Shown piece by piece: positions 7,338 to 14,392 of a stretch of 16,246 bases of DNA. The notes under the pieces are model-generated. The model saw only the letters and a list, made by a program, of their open reading frames with translations, did no database searches and was not told the origin of the DNA. Origin of the DNA: Campylobacterales bacterium (lineage in GTDB: Bacteria > Campylobacterota > Campylobacteria > Campylobacterales > SZUA-545); the NCBI GenBank assembly GCA_025800305.1, contig JAOXRY010000144.1, forward strand, positions 1-16,246, in the 5' to 3' direction. Both the position numbers and the translations under genes were made by a program. Numbering within the stretch: the stretch's first letter is position 1; each line of letters starts with the position of its first letter.

Positions 7338-9254
7338 TTGAACTTCTTAGATAAGCTAGAGAATGCACAGCCAAAAGAGGCTGTGGCTCTACTGTCTGAG
7401 AGGTTTTCTCAAAATAAATTATTTTTTCAAAAAAATCTTCCTAATTTAGTCCAATTTTTAGACACACCTACAAAAAAATACGATCTTAATATCTCATCTG
7501 CTGGTATTAATATTCAAAATAAAGAAAATGGTGAATTTGTCTATCCTGTAATTGATGGACAATCAACAATTTTTTCTGCTTCTAAGGAATTGGCAGAAAG
7601 TCCAGCTTATAACTCAACATGGCATAGATTTGCCAATAATAATATCATTGATGAAGAGGATATTGATAGAGTTCCTATAACAGGAGATATTGTCAATAAA
7701 ATTATTAGACGAATAAAAGAAGATGAAGACTTTAAAGAGGGAAAGCTTCAATTTAGCGGATACAAACAGCTTCCAGCAACTCTTTTTCTAGGAATTTCTG
7801 GAGGACTTCATGTTGAATATCTTCTTCATAAATATGAGATCTTACACTCTGTTCTTCTTTATGAACCAGATACAGATCTTTTCACTCTCTCTTGCTATTT
7901 CTTAGATTATTCATTACTTTATGAAAAAACCAATGAGTTTTCTTGTTATGTAGTAGTAAAAGGTTTTATTCCCAATGATGTTGTAAAAGATTTTTATGCC
8001 TCAAGACTTATCAGCAATACATTTATCCGTTTTGAACATTATGCTTATAGAGATAAATACATTGACGATGCTATCCAGATCTCCGAAGAAGCTTCAAAAA
8101 CTTCAATGAGAGGATGGGGAACTTATGAAGATGAAGTTATAGGAGTTAATAATAAACTTAACTGGTTAGATCCTAAAAACCCTAAATATCCTTTTCTCTC
8201 ACAGAAAAAAGATATTGGTGCTCCTATTGCTGTTGTTGGCAACGGACCTTCACTAAATTTTCTTCTTCCTTTTTTAAAAGAGAATCAAGATAATTTAATT
8301 ATTCTCTCATCTGGTACAGCATTATCTCCATTAAAGAAAAATGGCATAGAACCAGACTTTCAAGTTGAAATAGAGAGAATGGATCATGTAAAAGCTTGGC
8401 TTGAAGATGCTGGACTTGAAAAGACTCCATTAATTGGTGCAGATATTATCCATGAGACTACACTGGATACTTCAAAAGAGACATATCTTTTTATTCGTAC
8501 TGCTGCTGCCGCTCAAGAGATTTATAGTCCAAAATTCTCTCTTGATATGGCTAATCCATTAGTTGGTAATGCTGGAACTGCTTTAGCTTTAAACTTTTCC
8601 AAGGAAGTCTATCTTTGCGGTTTAGATATGGGATTTAAAGAAGATTCCAAACAACACGCTAAAGGCTCAAAATATGATGATATGGATGACAAATCTGTAG
8701 AAAAAATTCCTACAAGAGGTAATCTCTCTACAAATATCTATACAAACTCTCTTTTTTCACTTTCAAAGATCTCAATGGAGTATCTAATCCATAATGAAAA
8801 AGATTGTCAAGTTTTTAACCTTAGCGATGGTGCATATGTAAATGGAACTATTCCGAAAGAGTTTCAAGATATCAAACTAAAAAAAATAGATAAAGAAAAA
8901 GCCGTGAAAGAGATAAAAAGTGCTTTTACAAAAGAGGGCTTTTTTAACTCTTACGAGAGAAACTTTGAAGATGAGCTTAATCAATTTAAAAATGATATTC
9001 TCCACATTTTAAAAATGGCAAAAATCACAGATAAAACAATGCTTTTTAAAACAATTGATTTTGCCTTTTATGGTACAACAATTCAAAGAAGAAGCAATCC
9101 TGTTACTGGAACTCTATTAAGTGGAAGTTTTTGGCATATTTTAAATACAATTTTTGTTATGTTAATCCATATTGATAGAGATGATGTTGATGATCTTTAT
9201 ATGGATATAATGAAAATCTTAGAAAATCAGTTAGACAGGTACATTATTGGATAA
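7338..9254 (+). CDS. Maf-family motility-associated glycosyltransferase (DUF115)
   Basis: Maf proteins transfer nonulosonic acids (pseudaminic or legionaminic acid) to flagellin Ser/Thr residues in the cytoplasm of Campylobacter, Helicobacter and Aeromonas. The 638-residue protein has the family's central MAF_flag10/DUF115 domain: PIAVVGNGPSL at residues 296-306, the following SSGTALSPLKKNGIEPDF, NPLVGNAGTALALN at about 406-419, and CGLDMGF at about 428. The N-terminal half also fits the family. The only start ahead of recognised sequence is TTG at 7338, just after an in-frame TAA (7335-7337) and 3 bp after the flgE stop. I see no Shine-Dalgarno sequence, so translation is probably coupled to flgE. 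The last 8 bases overlap truB. The sugar it transfers and its acceptor (flagellin or, given the neighbour, hook) cannot be told from sequence. Confidence 0.9.
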   Translation: MNFLDKLENAQPKEAVALLSERFSQNKLFFQKNLPNLVQFLDTPTKKYDLNISSAGINIQNKENGEFVYPVIDGQSTIFSASKELAESPAYNSTWHRFANNNIIDEEDIDRVPITGDIVNKIIRRIKEDEDFKEGKLQFSGYKQLPATLFLGISGGLHVEYLLHKYEILHSVLLYEPDTDLFTLSCYFLDYSLLYEKTNEFSCYVVVKGFIPNDVVKDFYASRLISNTFIRFEHYAYRDKYIDDAIQISEEASKTSMRGWGTYEDEVIGVNNKLNWLDPKNPKYPFLSQKKDIGAPIAVVGNGPSLNFLLPFLKENQDNLIILSSGTALSPLKKNGIEPDFQVEIERMDHVKAWLEDAGLEKTPLIGADIIHETTLDTSKETYLFIRTAAAAQEIYSPKFSLDMANPLVGNAGTALALNFSKEVYLCGLDMGFKEDSKQHAKGSKYDDMDDKSVEKIPTRGNLSTNIYTNSLFSLSKISMEYLIHNEKDCQVFNLSDGAYVNGTIPKEFQDIKLKKIDKEKAVKEIKSAFTKEGFFNSYERNFEDELNQFKNDILHILKMAKITDKTMLFKTIDFAFYGTTIQRRSNPVTGTLLSGSFWHILNTIFVMLIHIDRDDVDDLYMDIMKILENQLDRYIIG

Positions 9255-10065
9255 ACTTTTTGTTGCTTACAAACCTCCTTTTATCACTTCCAATGGCTTT
9301 TTAAAAAAGTTAAAATGGCAGAATAATCAAAAAGACGCTGGATTTTCTGGGATCTTAGATCCTTTTGCAAAAGGTGTTTTAATTGTTGCTTTCGGAAAGT
9401 ATACAAAACTTTTTAGATTTTTAAAAAAAACTCCAAAAACATATAAAGCAACTCTATATCTTGGTGCATATAGTGAGACTTTAGATCTAGATAAGATAGA
9501 AAAAGTACAAAAAGTTGATAAATTAGATCTTAATAAGGTAAAAGTGGCAGTTAAATCTATTGAGGGAAAGCAAAAGCAACTTCCTCCAAAATATAGTGCA
9601 AAAAGAATTGATGGAAAAAGAGCTTATGAACTGGTTCGTAAAAACAAAGATTTTAAATTAAAAGAGTCTAAAATAGAAGTTTTTCAGTCTAAGTTTTTAA
9701 ACTATAGTCACCCATTCCTCTCTTTCGAAGCAACCGTTAGTGAGGGAACTTATATCCGTGTTTTAGGGCAAGACATTGCTGAAAAATTAGGTTGTAATGG
9801 TGCCCTTACTTTTTTAGAAAGAACAAAAGAGGGAGAGTTTCATTTTGAAGATGAGAAATCTTTAGATCCAATGAGATACCTAGACTTAAGAGAAAACTTC
9901 TACTTGGGAGATAAAGATCTAGATTTTGGTCCTAAACTAAAACTTGATGAGTTACAATATAAAGATCTTGGGTTTTACTATATTAGAAAACCAGAAAATA
10001 CCCTAAGAATTATTGAAATAACAGAAGAAAAAATAAAATACACAATAAATGGAATCAACCTATGA
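9247..10065 (+). CDS. truB: tRNA pseudouridine(55) synthase TruB
   Basis: TruB isomerises uridine 55 in the T-loop of tRNAs in the cytoplasm. The protein has the family motif at residues 32-52 (GFSGILDPFAKGVL, then GKYTKLF), with the catalytic aspartate at Asp38. Further matches are KTYKATLYLG, where the conserved Tyr helps orient the base, the LPPKYSAKRIDGKRAYEL segment, and SEGTYIRVLGQDIAEKLG. A Phe replaces the common His before the 'GxLDP' motif; as I recall this is usual in Campylobacterota. At 272 residues it lacks a long C-terminal PUA extension. The start is TTG at 9247, overlapping the end of maf by 8 bp, with AGG about 8 bases upstream. The stop overlaps the ispE start (ATGA). Confidence 0.93.
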   Translation: MDKLFVAYKPPFITSNGFLKKLKWQNNQKDAGFSGILDPFAKGVLIVAFGKYTKLFRFLKKTPKTYKATLYLGAYSETLDLDKIEKVQKVDKLDLNKVKVAVKSIEGKQKQLPPKYSAKRIDGKRAYELVRKNKDFKLKESKIEVFQSKFLNYSHPFLSFEATVSEGTYIRVLGQDIAEKLGCNGALTFLERTKEGEFHFEDEKSLDPMRYLDLRENFYLGDKDLDFGPKLKLDELQYKDLGFYYIRKPENTLRIIEITEEKIKYTINGINL

Positions 10066-10856
10066 AAGAGATGAATACTCCTACTAAAACATATAAATCC
10101 TTTGCCAAAGTAAATATCTTTCTTAAAATCGTAGGTTTTAAAGATGGATACCACCAAATTGTTTCGCGATTTGTACTTGTAGACTCTCTTTACGATGTTA
10201 TGTGGTTTGAACAAAACGATGGTAATGGTTTTGATGTTGTAGGAGAATTTGATTGTCCACTGGAAAGTAATACAATCTATAAAGCCTACAAAGCTCTTAC
10301 AGAACATGTGAGCTACCAAAGAATAGAACAATTTTGTAAAACCCACAAAGTAGTTGTTTATAAAAATATTCCTGCATTTGCAGGTCTTGGTGGAGGAAGT
10401 AGCAATGCTGCTATGTTTTTAAATATGATTAATGAGGAGCTAAACTTAAGACTTTCCCTAAAAGAGCTTATAGAAATTGGTAAAGATGTTGGTGCTGATG
10501 TACCATTTTTTATTACAAAATACAAAAGTGCTAATGTAAGAGGCTTTGGAGAGATTGTTGAAGAGTTTGACGAGGAAGTTCCCCAAATTAAAACTTTTAC
10601 CCCAAATGTAAAGTGTGATACTACAAAGATCTATAGACTCTACAGAAAAGATTTTTCCAAAAATATGTCTCAACAGCTTGATTTTGCAGATATGCTTTCT
10701 CACATGGATAGTAGGGAGATATTAGAAGAGTTTTCCCCTGAAAAACTTAATGATCTTTTTCAACCAGCCTTAAAATCTGAACTAGACTTAGAATTGGCAA
10801 AAAAAGATGGCTGGTTTTTCAGTGGAAGTGGTAGTAGTTTTTTTACTACCACTTGA
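10062..10856 (+). CDS. ispE: 4-diphosphocytidyl-2-C-methyl-D-erythritol kinase IspE
   Basis: IspE phosphorylates CDP-methylerythritol with ATP, the fourth step of the MEP isoprenoid pathway. It is a GHMP kinase, and all three motifs are visible. Motif 1 has Lys16 in SFAKVNIFLKI. Motif 2 is the ATP loop PAFAGLGGGSSNAA at 104-117. The catalytic aspartate is Asp146 in GADVPFF, and motif 3 is SGSGSSFF at 254-261. Length (264) is normal. The ATG at 10062 overlaps the truB stop as ATGA; ATG at 10071 (Met4) is a possible alternative. The last codons (FTTT) are read from the 3' arm of an 11-bp inverted repeat and may be a changed C-terminus. The convergent lipoprotein gene ends 3 bp away. Confidence 0.94.
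   Translation: MKEMNTPTKTYKSFAKVNIFLKIVGFKDGYHQIVSRFVLVDSLYDVMWFEQNDGNGFDVVGEFDCPLESNTIYKAYKALTEHVSYQRIEQFCKTHKVVVYKNIPAFAGLGGGSSNAAMFLNMINEELNLRLSLKELIEIGKDVGADVPFFITKYKSANVRGFGEIVEEFDEEVPQIKTFTPNVKCDTTKIYRLYRKDFSKNMSQQLDFADMLSHMDSREILEEFSPEKLNDLFQPALKSELDLELAKKDGWFFSGSGSSFFTTT
10826..10854. terminator. 11-bp inverted repeat at the convergent ispE/lipoprotein junction
   Basis: AAGTGGTAGTA at 10826-10836 is the exact reverse complement of TACTACCACTT at 10844-10854, with a 7-base loop GTTTTTT. It covers the last codons and the first base of the stop of ispE and lies just past the stop of the opposing gene. It could act as a terminator in either direction, but neither strand has a clear T-run after the stem; on the + strand the T-run is in the loop. 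Confidence 0.45.
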
Positions 10857-10859
10857 CGT

Positions 10860-11564
10860 TTAGTCTTTAATACACCTTACTGGAAATCCATAAGTTCTGT
10901 GTGCATATTGTGGTGATAATAATCCCCCACTAGTAAAGTATACTGACTGTGCTGTTGCCCCAGAGCTATTAGCATCGTATAACCAGTAGTCAGCTTCTAT
11001 ACCTAATTTTGTAATATTACCGTCTTTAGGCTCTCTATATCCTGCTAATGGCAATTTTAATGCCGTATTATAATTACTATCATCGAAAGGACTATTAGTA
11101 TCTAGTTCTGCATTAAACTCTAACTTTGTTGGTATTCTAAAACCTTTTGGACAAACAGAAGTTCCATCTGTTTTTTCCCAAAAATTTTCTCTCCAAAAAC
11201 CACTATTGTCGTCTGTAGTCCAATCAGTATATCCTGTTATAAACTTATTTCCAGCATTTGAATAATCTGCTGTTTGCGATTCCACTGTATTGCTGTCATT
11301 TTGCTCATGTCCATCATGCTTTCTACCCCACTGGTAATAAAATCCATAACACTTTGAATCATTTTTTGCTGAACATACTTGTGATGCTCCAAGATTTCTA
11401 TCAAGCCAAACTTTTTCAGTTTTACTTGATATAACCTCCTTATAATTGACTCCATTATGTGTTATTATATCAGTATCTGTTTTTTCCTCATCTTCTATAT
11501 TACAGCCAATTAAAAATATTGCTACCATTAAAGCAAATATATAATTGATTATATATTTAGACAT
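10860..11564 (-). CDS. FISUMP-domain lipoprotein (Fibrobacter succinogenes major paralogous domain)
   Basis: The N-terminus is a lipoprotein signal peptide: a hydrophobic stretch at residues 8-20 ending LIGC, with Cys21 the lipidated residue and Asn at +2. After an acidic linker the rest is a FISUMP-type domain. Its hallmarks are VWLDRNLGAS at 52-61, YYQWGRKHDGH at 76-86, CPKGFRIPT at 138-146, LPLAGYR at 171-177, a Tyr-Trp segment (YWLY) at 193-196 and GFPVRCIKD at the end. Cys64/Cys72 and Cys138/Cys231 could form disulfides, the second pair joining domain ends as expected. Function is unknown for the family; such proteins are surface or periplasmic and often occur as paralogues. ATG is preceded by AAGGAG at ideal spacing. 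It lies downstream of the kinase gene on the same strand behind a hairpin, so it may have its own promoter in the 68-bp gap; I see no convincing one. Confidence 0.85.
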   Translation of the reverse strand: MSKYIINYIFALMVAIFLIGCNIEDEEKTDTDIITHNGVNYKEVISSKTEKVWLDRNLGASQVCSAKNDSKCYGFYYQWGRKHDGHEQNDSNTVESQTADYSNAGNKFITGYTDWTTDDNSGFWRENFWEKTDGTSVCPKGFRIPTKLEFNAELDTNSPFDDSNYNTALKLPLAGYREPKDGNITKLGIEADYWLYDANSSGATAQSVYFTSGGLLSPQYAHRTYGFPVRCIKD

Positions 11565-11609
11565 CCTAACTCCTTATAATTTTTCATAGAATGATAACTA
11601 AAAAATCAT

Positions 11610-11641
11610 AAGCAATAAAAGTTATTAAACTTTTATTGCTT
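11610..11641 (-). terminator. 14-bp perfect hairpin at the 3' end of the hybrid kinase gene
   Basis: Bases 11610-11623 pair perfectly with 11628-11641 around a 4-base loop. Read on the - strand the stem covers the kinase stop codon and is followed, after four bases, by a run of six T. The stem is A/T-rich but long. It most likely ends or attenuates the batD/binding-protein/kinase transcript before the FISUMP lipoprotein gene. Confidence 0.6.
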
Positions 11642-14383
11642 TCCCCACTGTCTTATAGTTTTTTCCAATGATTCATAAGAGATAGGTTTGGAGATAAAGT
11701 CTTTCATTCCAGATTCAATACAACTGACTTTTTCATCTTCTGCGCTGTTAGCTGTCATTGCAACTATTATTGGTGACTTTCCATCCCTTTGATTTAAAAT
11801 AGCTTCTGTTGCTTCTATACCAGTCATTTTTGGCATCTGCATATCCATAAAGATAAGGTCATATTGGTTTTCAATGGCTTTGTCAAGTGCTTCTTTTCCA
11901 TCTTTGGCTAAATCTACTTGATATCCTAATTTTTCAAGCATTTTAAGGGCTAATTTTTGATTGATTAGCATATCTTCTGCTAATAATATTTTTATTGGAT
12001 ACTCATCTGCTAAAAGCTTTGCCTTTGTTTTATTCTCTCTTTTTCCACTGGACCATTTTTCAATCATATCAACTAATTTACTATTATTTACTGGTTTACT
12101 AAGATAGTCATCCATCCCTGCATTAATACAAGTTTCCCTATCTCCTTCCATTGCATTCGCAGTCATTGCGATTATTATAGGTCTGATATCACTGCCATAT
12201 GTCTCTACTAAGATTTTTGTCGCTTCTAGTCCATCCATTTTTGGCATCTGCATATCCATAAAAATGATGTCATATTTCTTCTCTTTAACTTTCTTAAGTG
12301 CAACTTCACCATTTTCTGCTAAATCGCTATTAAAACCTAAGTTAGAAAGCATTTTAAGTGCAAGTTTTTGATTAATAGCCATATCTTCTACAAGAAGCAT
12401 TTCTAAAGGATATCTTTCTCCTAACAACTCCTTGGATACTTGAATATTTTTCCCATCATCGTTATTAACATTATCACAAACTAAATCGATTAAACCATTT
12501 AAAAACTGCTCTTTTTTAAATGGCTTTGCCAACTGATAAACCCCTCTATCTATCTCTTCGTACTTTCCATGGGATAGATGATAAAGAATCATTGTTGGCT
12601 TTAAAATCTCTTTTTTATTTATGGTATTCAGTAACTTATCTTCTCCTATATTGGAGTTAGCAACAACTATATCGTATTGGCTTTCTTTTAATTTCCTCTC
12701 AAAATCTTTAAAATTATCTGCTTCAAGAACTTCCCCGTTCCAAGAATTTATATATCTTTTAAGAACTAATTTACTGGTATCATTGCTATCGCCGATAAGA
12801 ATCTTTTTATCAGACAATGGAGTTGCTTTTTTATGAAGTGCGTCTCTTTTCGAACTATTTTGAACAAACTTTGTTTTGATAGTAAAGAAAAATGTTGTGC
12901 CCTTTCCAAATTCACTTTCTATCCAAATCTCACCACCCATTATTTCACTAAGCTGTTTACTTATACTAAGCCCTAATCCTGTACCACCGTATTTTCTTGT
13001 TGTAGACGCATCTACTTGAGAAAATGACTCAAAAAGTGTCTCAATTTTATCTGCTGGAATTCCAATTCCTGTATCTCTAACAGAGAAAAGAACTGTTGCT
13101 TCATCATCTTGAATACTTTCCAAGGAAACTTTTACAAAGATCTCCCCTTCTGTTGTAAATTTAACTGCGTTACCTATAAGGTTGACTAAAATCTGTCTTA
13201 ACCTTACCTCATCACCAAATATTATATCAGGAACAGCACTTTCTATAAATGGAATTATTTCTAACTTCTTTTCCGTGATTTTTCCAGAGAAAAGATCTAC
13301 TGTATTTTCTACACATTTATTTAAAGAGAACTCAATTTTTTCTAGCTCCATTTTCCCTGACTCGATTTTTGAAAAGTCTAAAATATCATTGATTATAGTA
13401 AGAAGGGAGTCTGCACTATACTTGACTGTTTCTGCATACTCCTTTTGTTCTTTATTAAGTCCTGTTGTTAAAAGTAGCTCTGTCATACCAATAACACCAT
13501 TCATTGGCGTTCTAATCTCGTGACTCATGTTAGCTAAAAAATCACCTTTTGCGGTATTAGCCTTATCTGCTAAAGTCGCCAACTCTTTTGCTTCACTGGT
13601 TGCAACTTCTAGTTCACTGCTTACTCTACTTATCTGTCTGGCAATAATCACTCCAAGAATAATTACAACGAAGAAAATACCTATAACTACCATAAATTCC
13701 ATCAAGTTATAGTCATACTTTTTATCATCAATCTCTTGCTGTAACTCTTTGAGTTTTTTATCACTCTCATAAAGCATTCGATTGGCATTTTCAATCATAC
13801 GTATAAAAAGTGGTGGAGCTGTCTTTAAAAAGATTTTTATCTCTTTGCCCTTTACATATGCTTCATAACCTTTATCCAACCTGTTGTACTCTGTTCTATC
13901 TTTTAAAAGATCTATTAAATATTCAACTTTTTGTTCAATTTCAAGTATTTTAGGCTTTAAATCAATAATTTCAAGAATAAATTCTTCTTCATCTGGTGGA
14001 ATATATGTGATAGTAGAGATTACTTCTGTTGTGTTAACAAGATTTAATATGATTTTTTGTTGTACTGTTCCTCCTTGCTCAAGAACAATAAAGAGTTTTC
14101 TAATACCGACTATATCGTTTTCTATATCCCTTTTAATACTATGTTGACCACCTATAGTTGTCGTTGTTGCCAACTGGAAAAACTTAGATCTAATATTAAT
14201 AAGACCTTTTGTAATCTCCTCACCTATAGCTTTTCTTGCTCTTTGATTAGCTGTCTCTTCATCTAACTTTTTAATGAATCCTTGAAAAAGGAGGTGCATT
14301 GATATAAGTAGTATAAATCCAACTACAAAAGTTCCAAGTAATGCACTTAAATAAAAAACTGTATTTTTGCTTTTCTTAAACAT
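11633..14383 (-). CDS. Membrane hybrid sensor histidine kinase with one degenerate and two intact receiver domains
   Basis: The 916-residue kinase has a membrane helix at about 9-33, an extracytoplasmic helical sensor region at 34-228, a second helix at about 229-248 and a coiled-coil linker. The HisKA domain carries His288 in SHEIRTPMNG. The HATPase domain has the N-box around Asn405 (GNAVKF), the G1 box DTGIGIP at 437-443 and the G2 box GGTGLGLSIS at 466-475. Residues about 525-638 look like a receiver fold whose phospho-acceptor is lost (Asn576 in VVANSN) though LAKPF near Lys620 remains. Receiver 1 has Glu666-Asp667, Asp710, Thr741 and Lys763. Receiver 2 has Glu803-Asp804, Asp847, Thr877 and Lys899. 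There is no HPt domain and no partner regulator in the window. The ATG follows the binding-protein gene by 9 bp with no clear Shine-Dalgarno sequence, suggesting coupling. Confidence 0.95.
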   Translation of the reverse strand: MFKKSKNTVFYLSALLGTFVVGFILLISMHLLFQGFIKKLDEETANQRARKAIGEEITKGLINIRSKFFQLATTTTIGGQHSIKRDIENDIVGIRKLFIVLEQGGTVQQKIILNLVNTTEVISTITYIPPDEEEFILEIIDLKPKILEIEQKVEYLIDLLKDRTEYNRLDKGYEAYVKGKEIKIFLKTAPPLFIRMIENANRMLYESDKKLKELQQEIDDKKYDYNLMEFMVVIGIFFVVIILGVIIARQISRVSSELEVATSEAKELATLADKANTAKGDFLANMSHEIRTPMNGVIGMTELLLTTGLNKEQKEYAETVKYSADSLLTIINDILDFSKIESGKMELEKIEFSLNKCVENTVDLFSGKITEKKLEIIPFIESAVPDIIFGDEVRLRQILVNLIGNAVKFTTEGEIFVKVSLESIQDDEATVLFSVRDTGIGIPADKIETLFESFSQVDASTTRKYGGTGLGLSISKQLSEIMGGEIWIESEFGKGTTFFFTIKTKFVQNSSKRDALHKKATPLSDKKILIGDSNDTSKLVLKRYINSWNGEVLEADNFKDFERKLKESQYDIVVANSNIGEDKLLNTINKKEILKPTMILYHLSHGKYEEIDRGVYQLAKPFKKEQFLNGLIDLVCDNVNNDDGKNIQVSKELLGERYPLEMLLVEDMAINQKLALKMLSNLGFNSDLAENGEVALKKVKEKKYDIIFMDMQMPKMDGLEATKILVETYGSDIRPIIIAMTANAMEGDRETCINAGMDDYLSKPVNNSKLVDMIEKWSSGKRENKTKAKLLADEYPIKILLAEDMLINQKLALKMLEKLGYQVDLAKDGKEALDKAIENQYDLIFMDMQMPKMTGIEATEAILNQRDGKSPIIVAMTANSAEDEKVSCIESGMKDFISKPISYESLEKTIRQWGKQ
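11825..12262 (-). repeat. Tandem receiver-domain duplication with a 27-bp identical segment
   Basis: Receivers 1 and 2 of the kinase are close copies (NQKLALKML and FMDMQMPKM in both). At DNA level 27 bases are identical at 11825-11851 and 12236-12262, an offset of 411 bp (137 codons). This points to a fairly recent in-frame duplication or to ongoing gene conversion. Recombination across the repeat would remove one receiver in frame. Confidence 0.8.
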
Positions 14384-14392
14384 AGATTGTTA

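Noticed and set aside
9978..10346. 122-codon open frame on the - strand across the truB/ispE junction
   Set aside because: It runs antisense to two well-supported genes, lacks a recognisable domain and has the Phe/Ile/Tyr-rich composition of a reverse-strand shadow.
11565..11609. Promoter for the FISUMP lipoprotein (TATGAT or TATCAT on the - strand)
   Set aside because: The -10-like hexamers lack any -35 match and are expected by chance in such AT-rich sequence.
13182..13523. 113-codon + strand frame inside the kinase gene
   Set aside because: It is antisense to the HisKA/HATPase core, whose motifs are intact; Ser/Ile-rich shadow.
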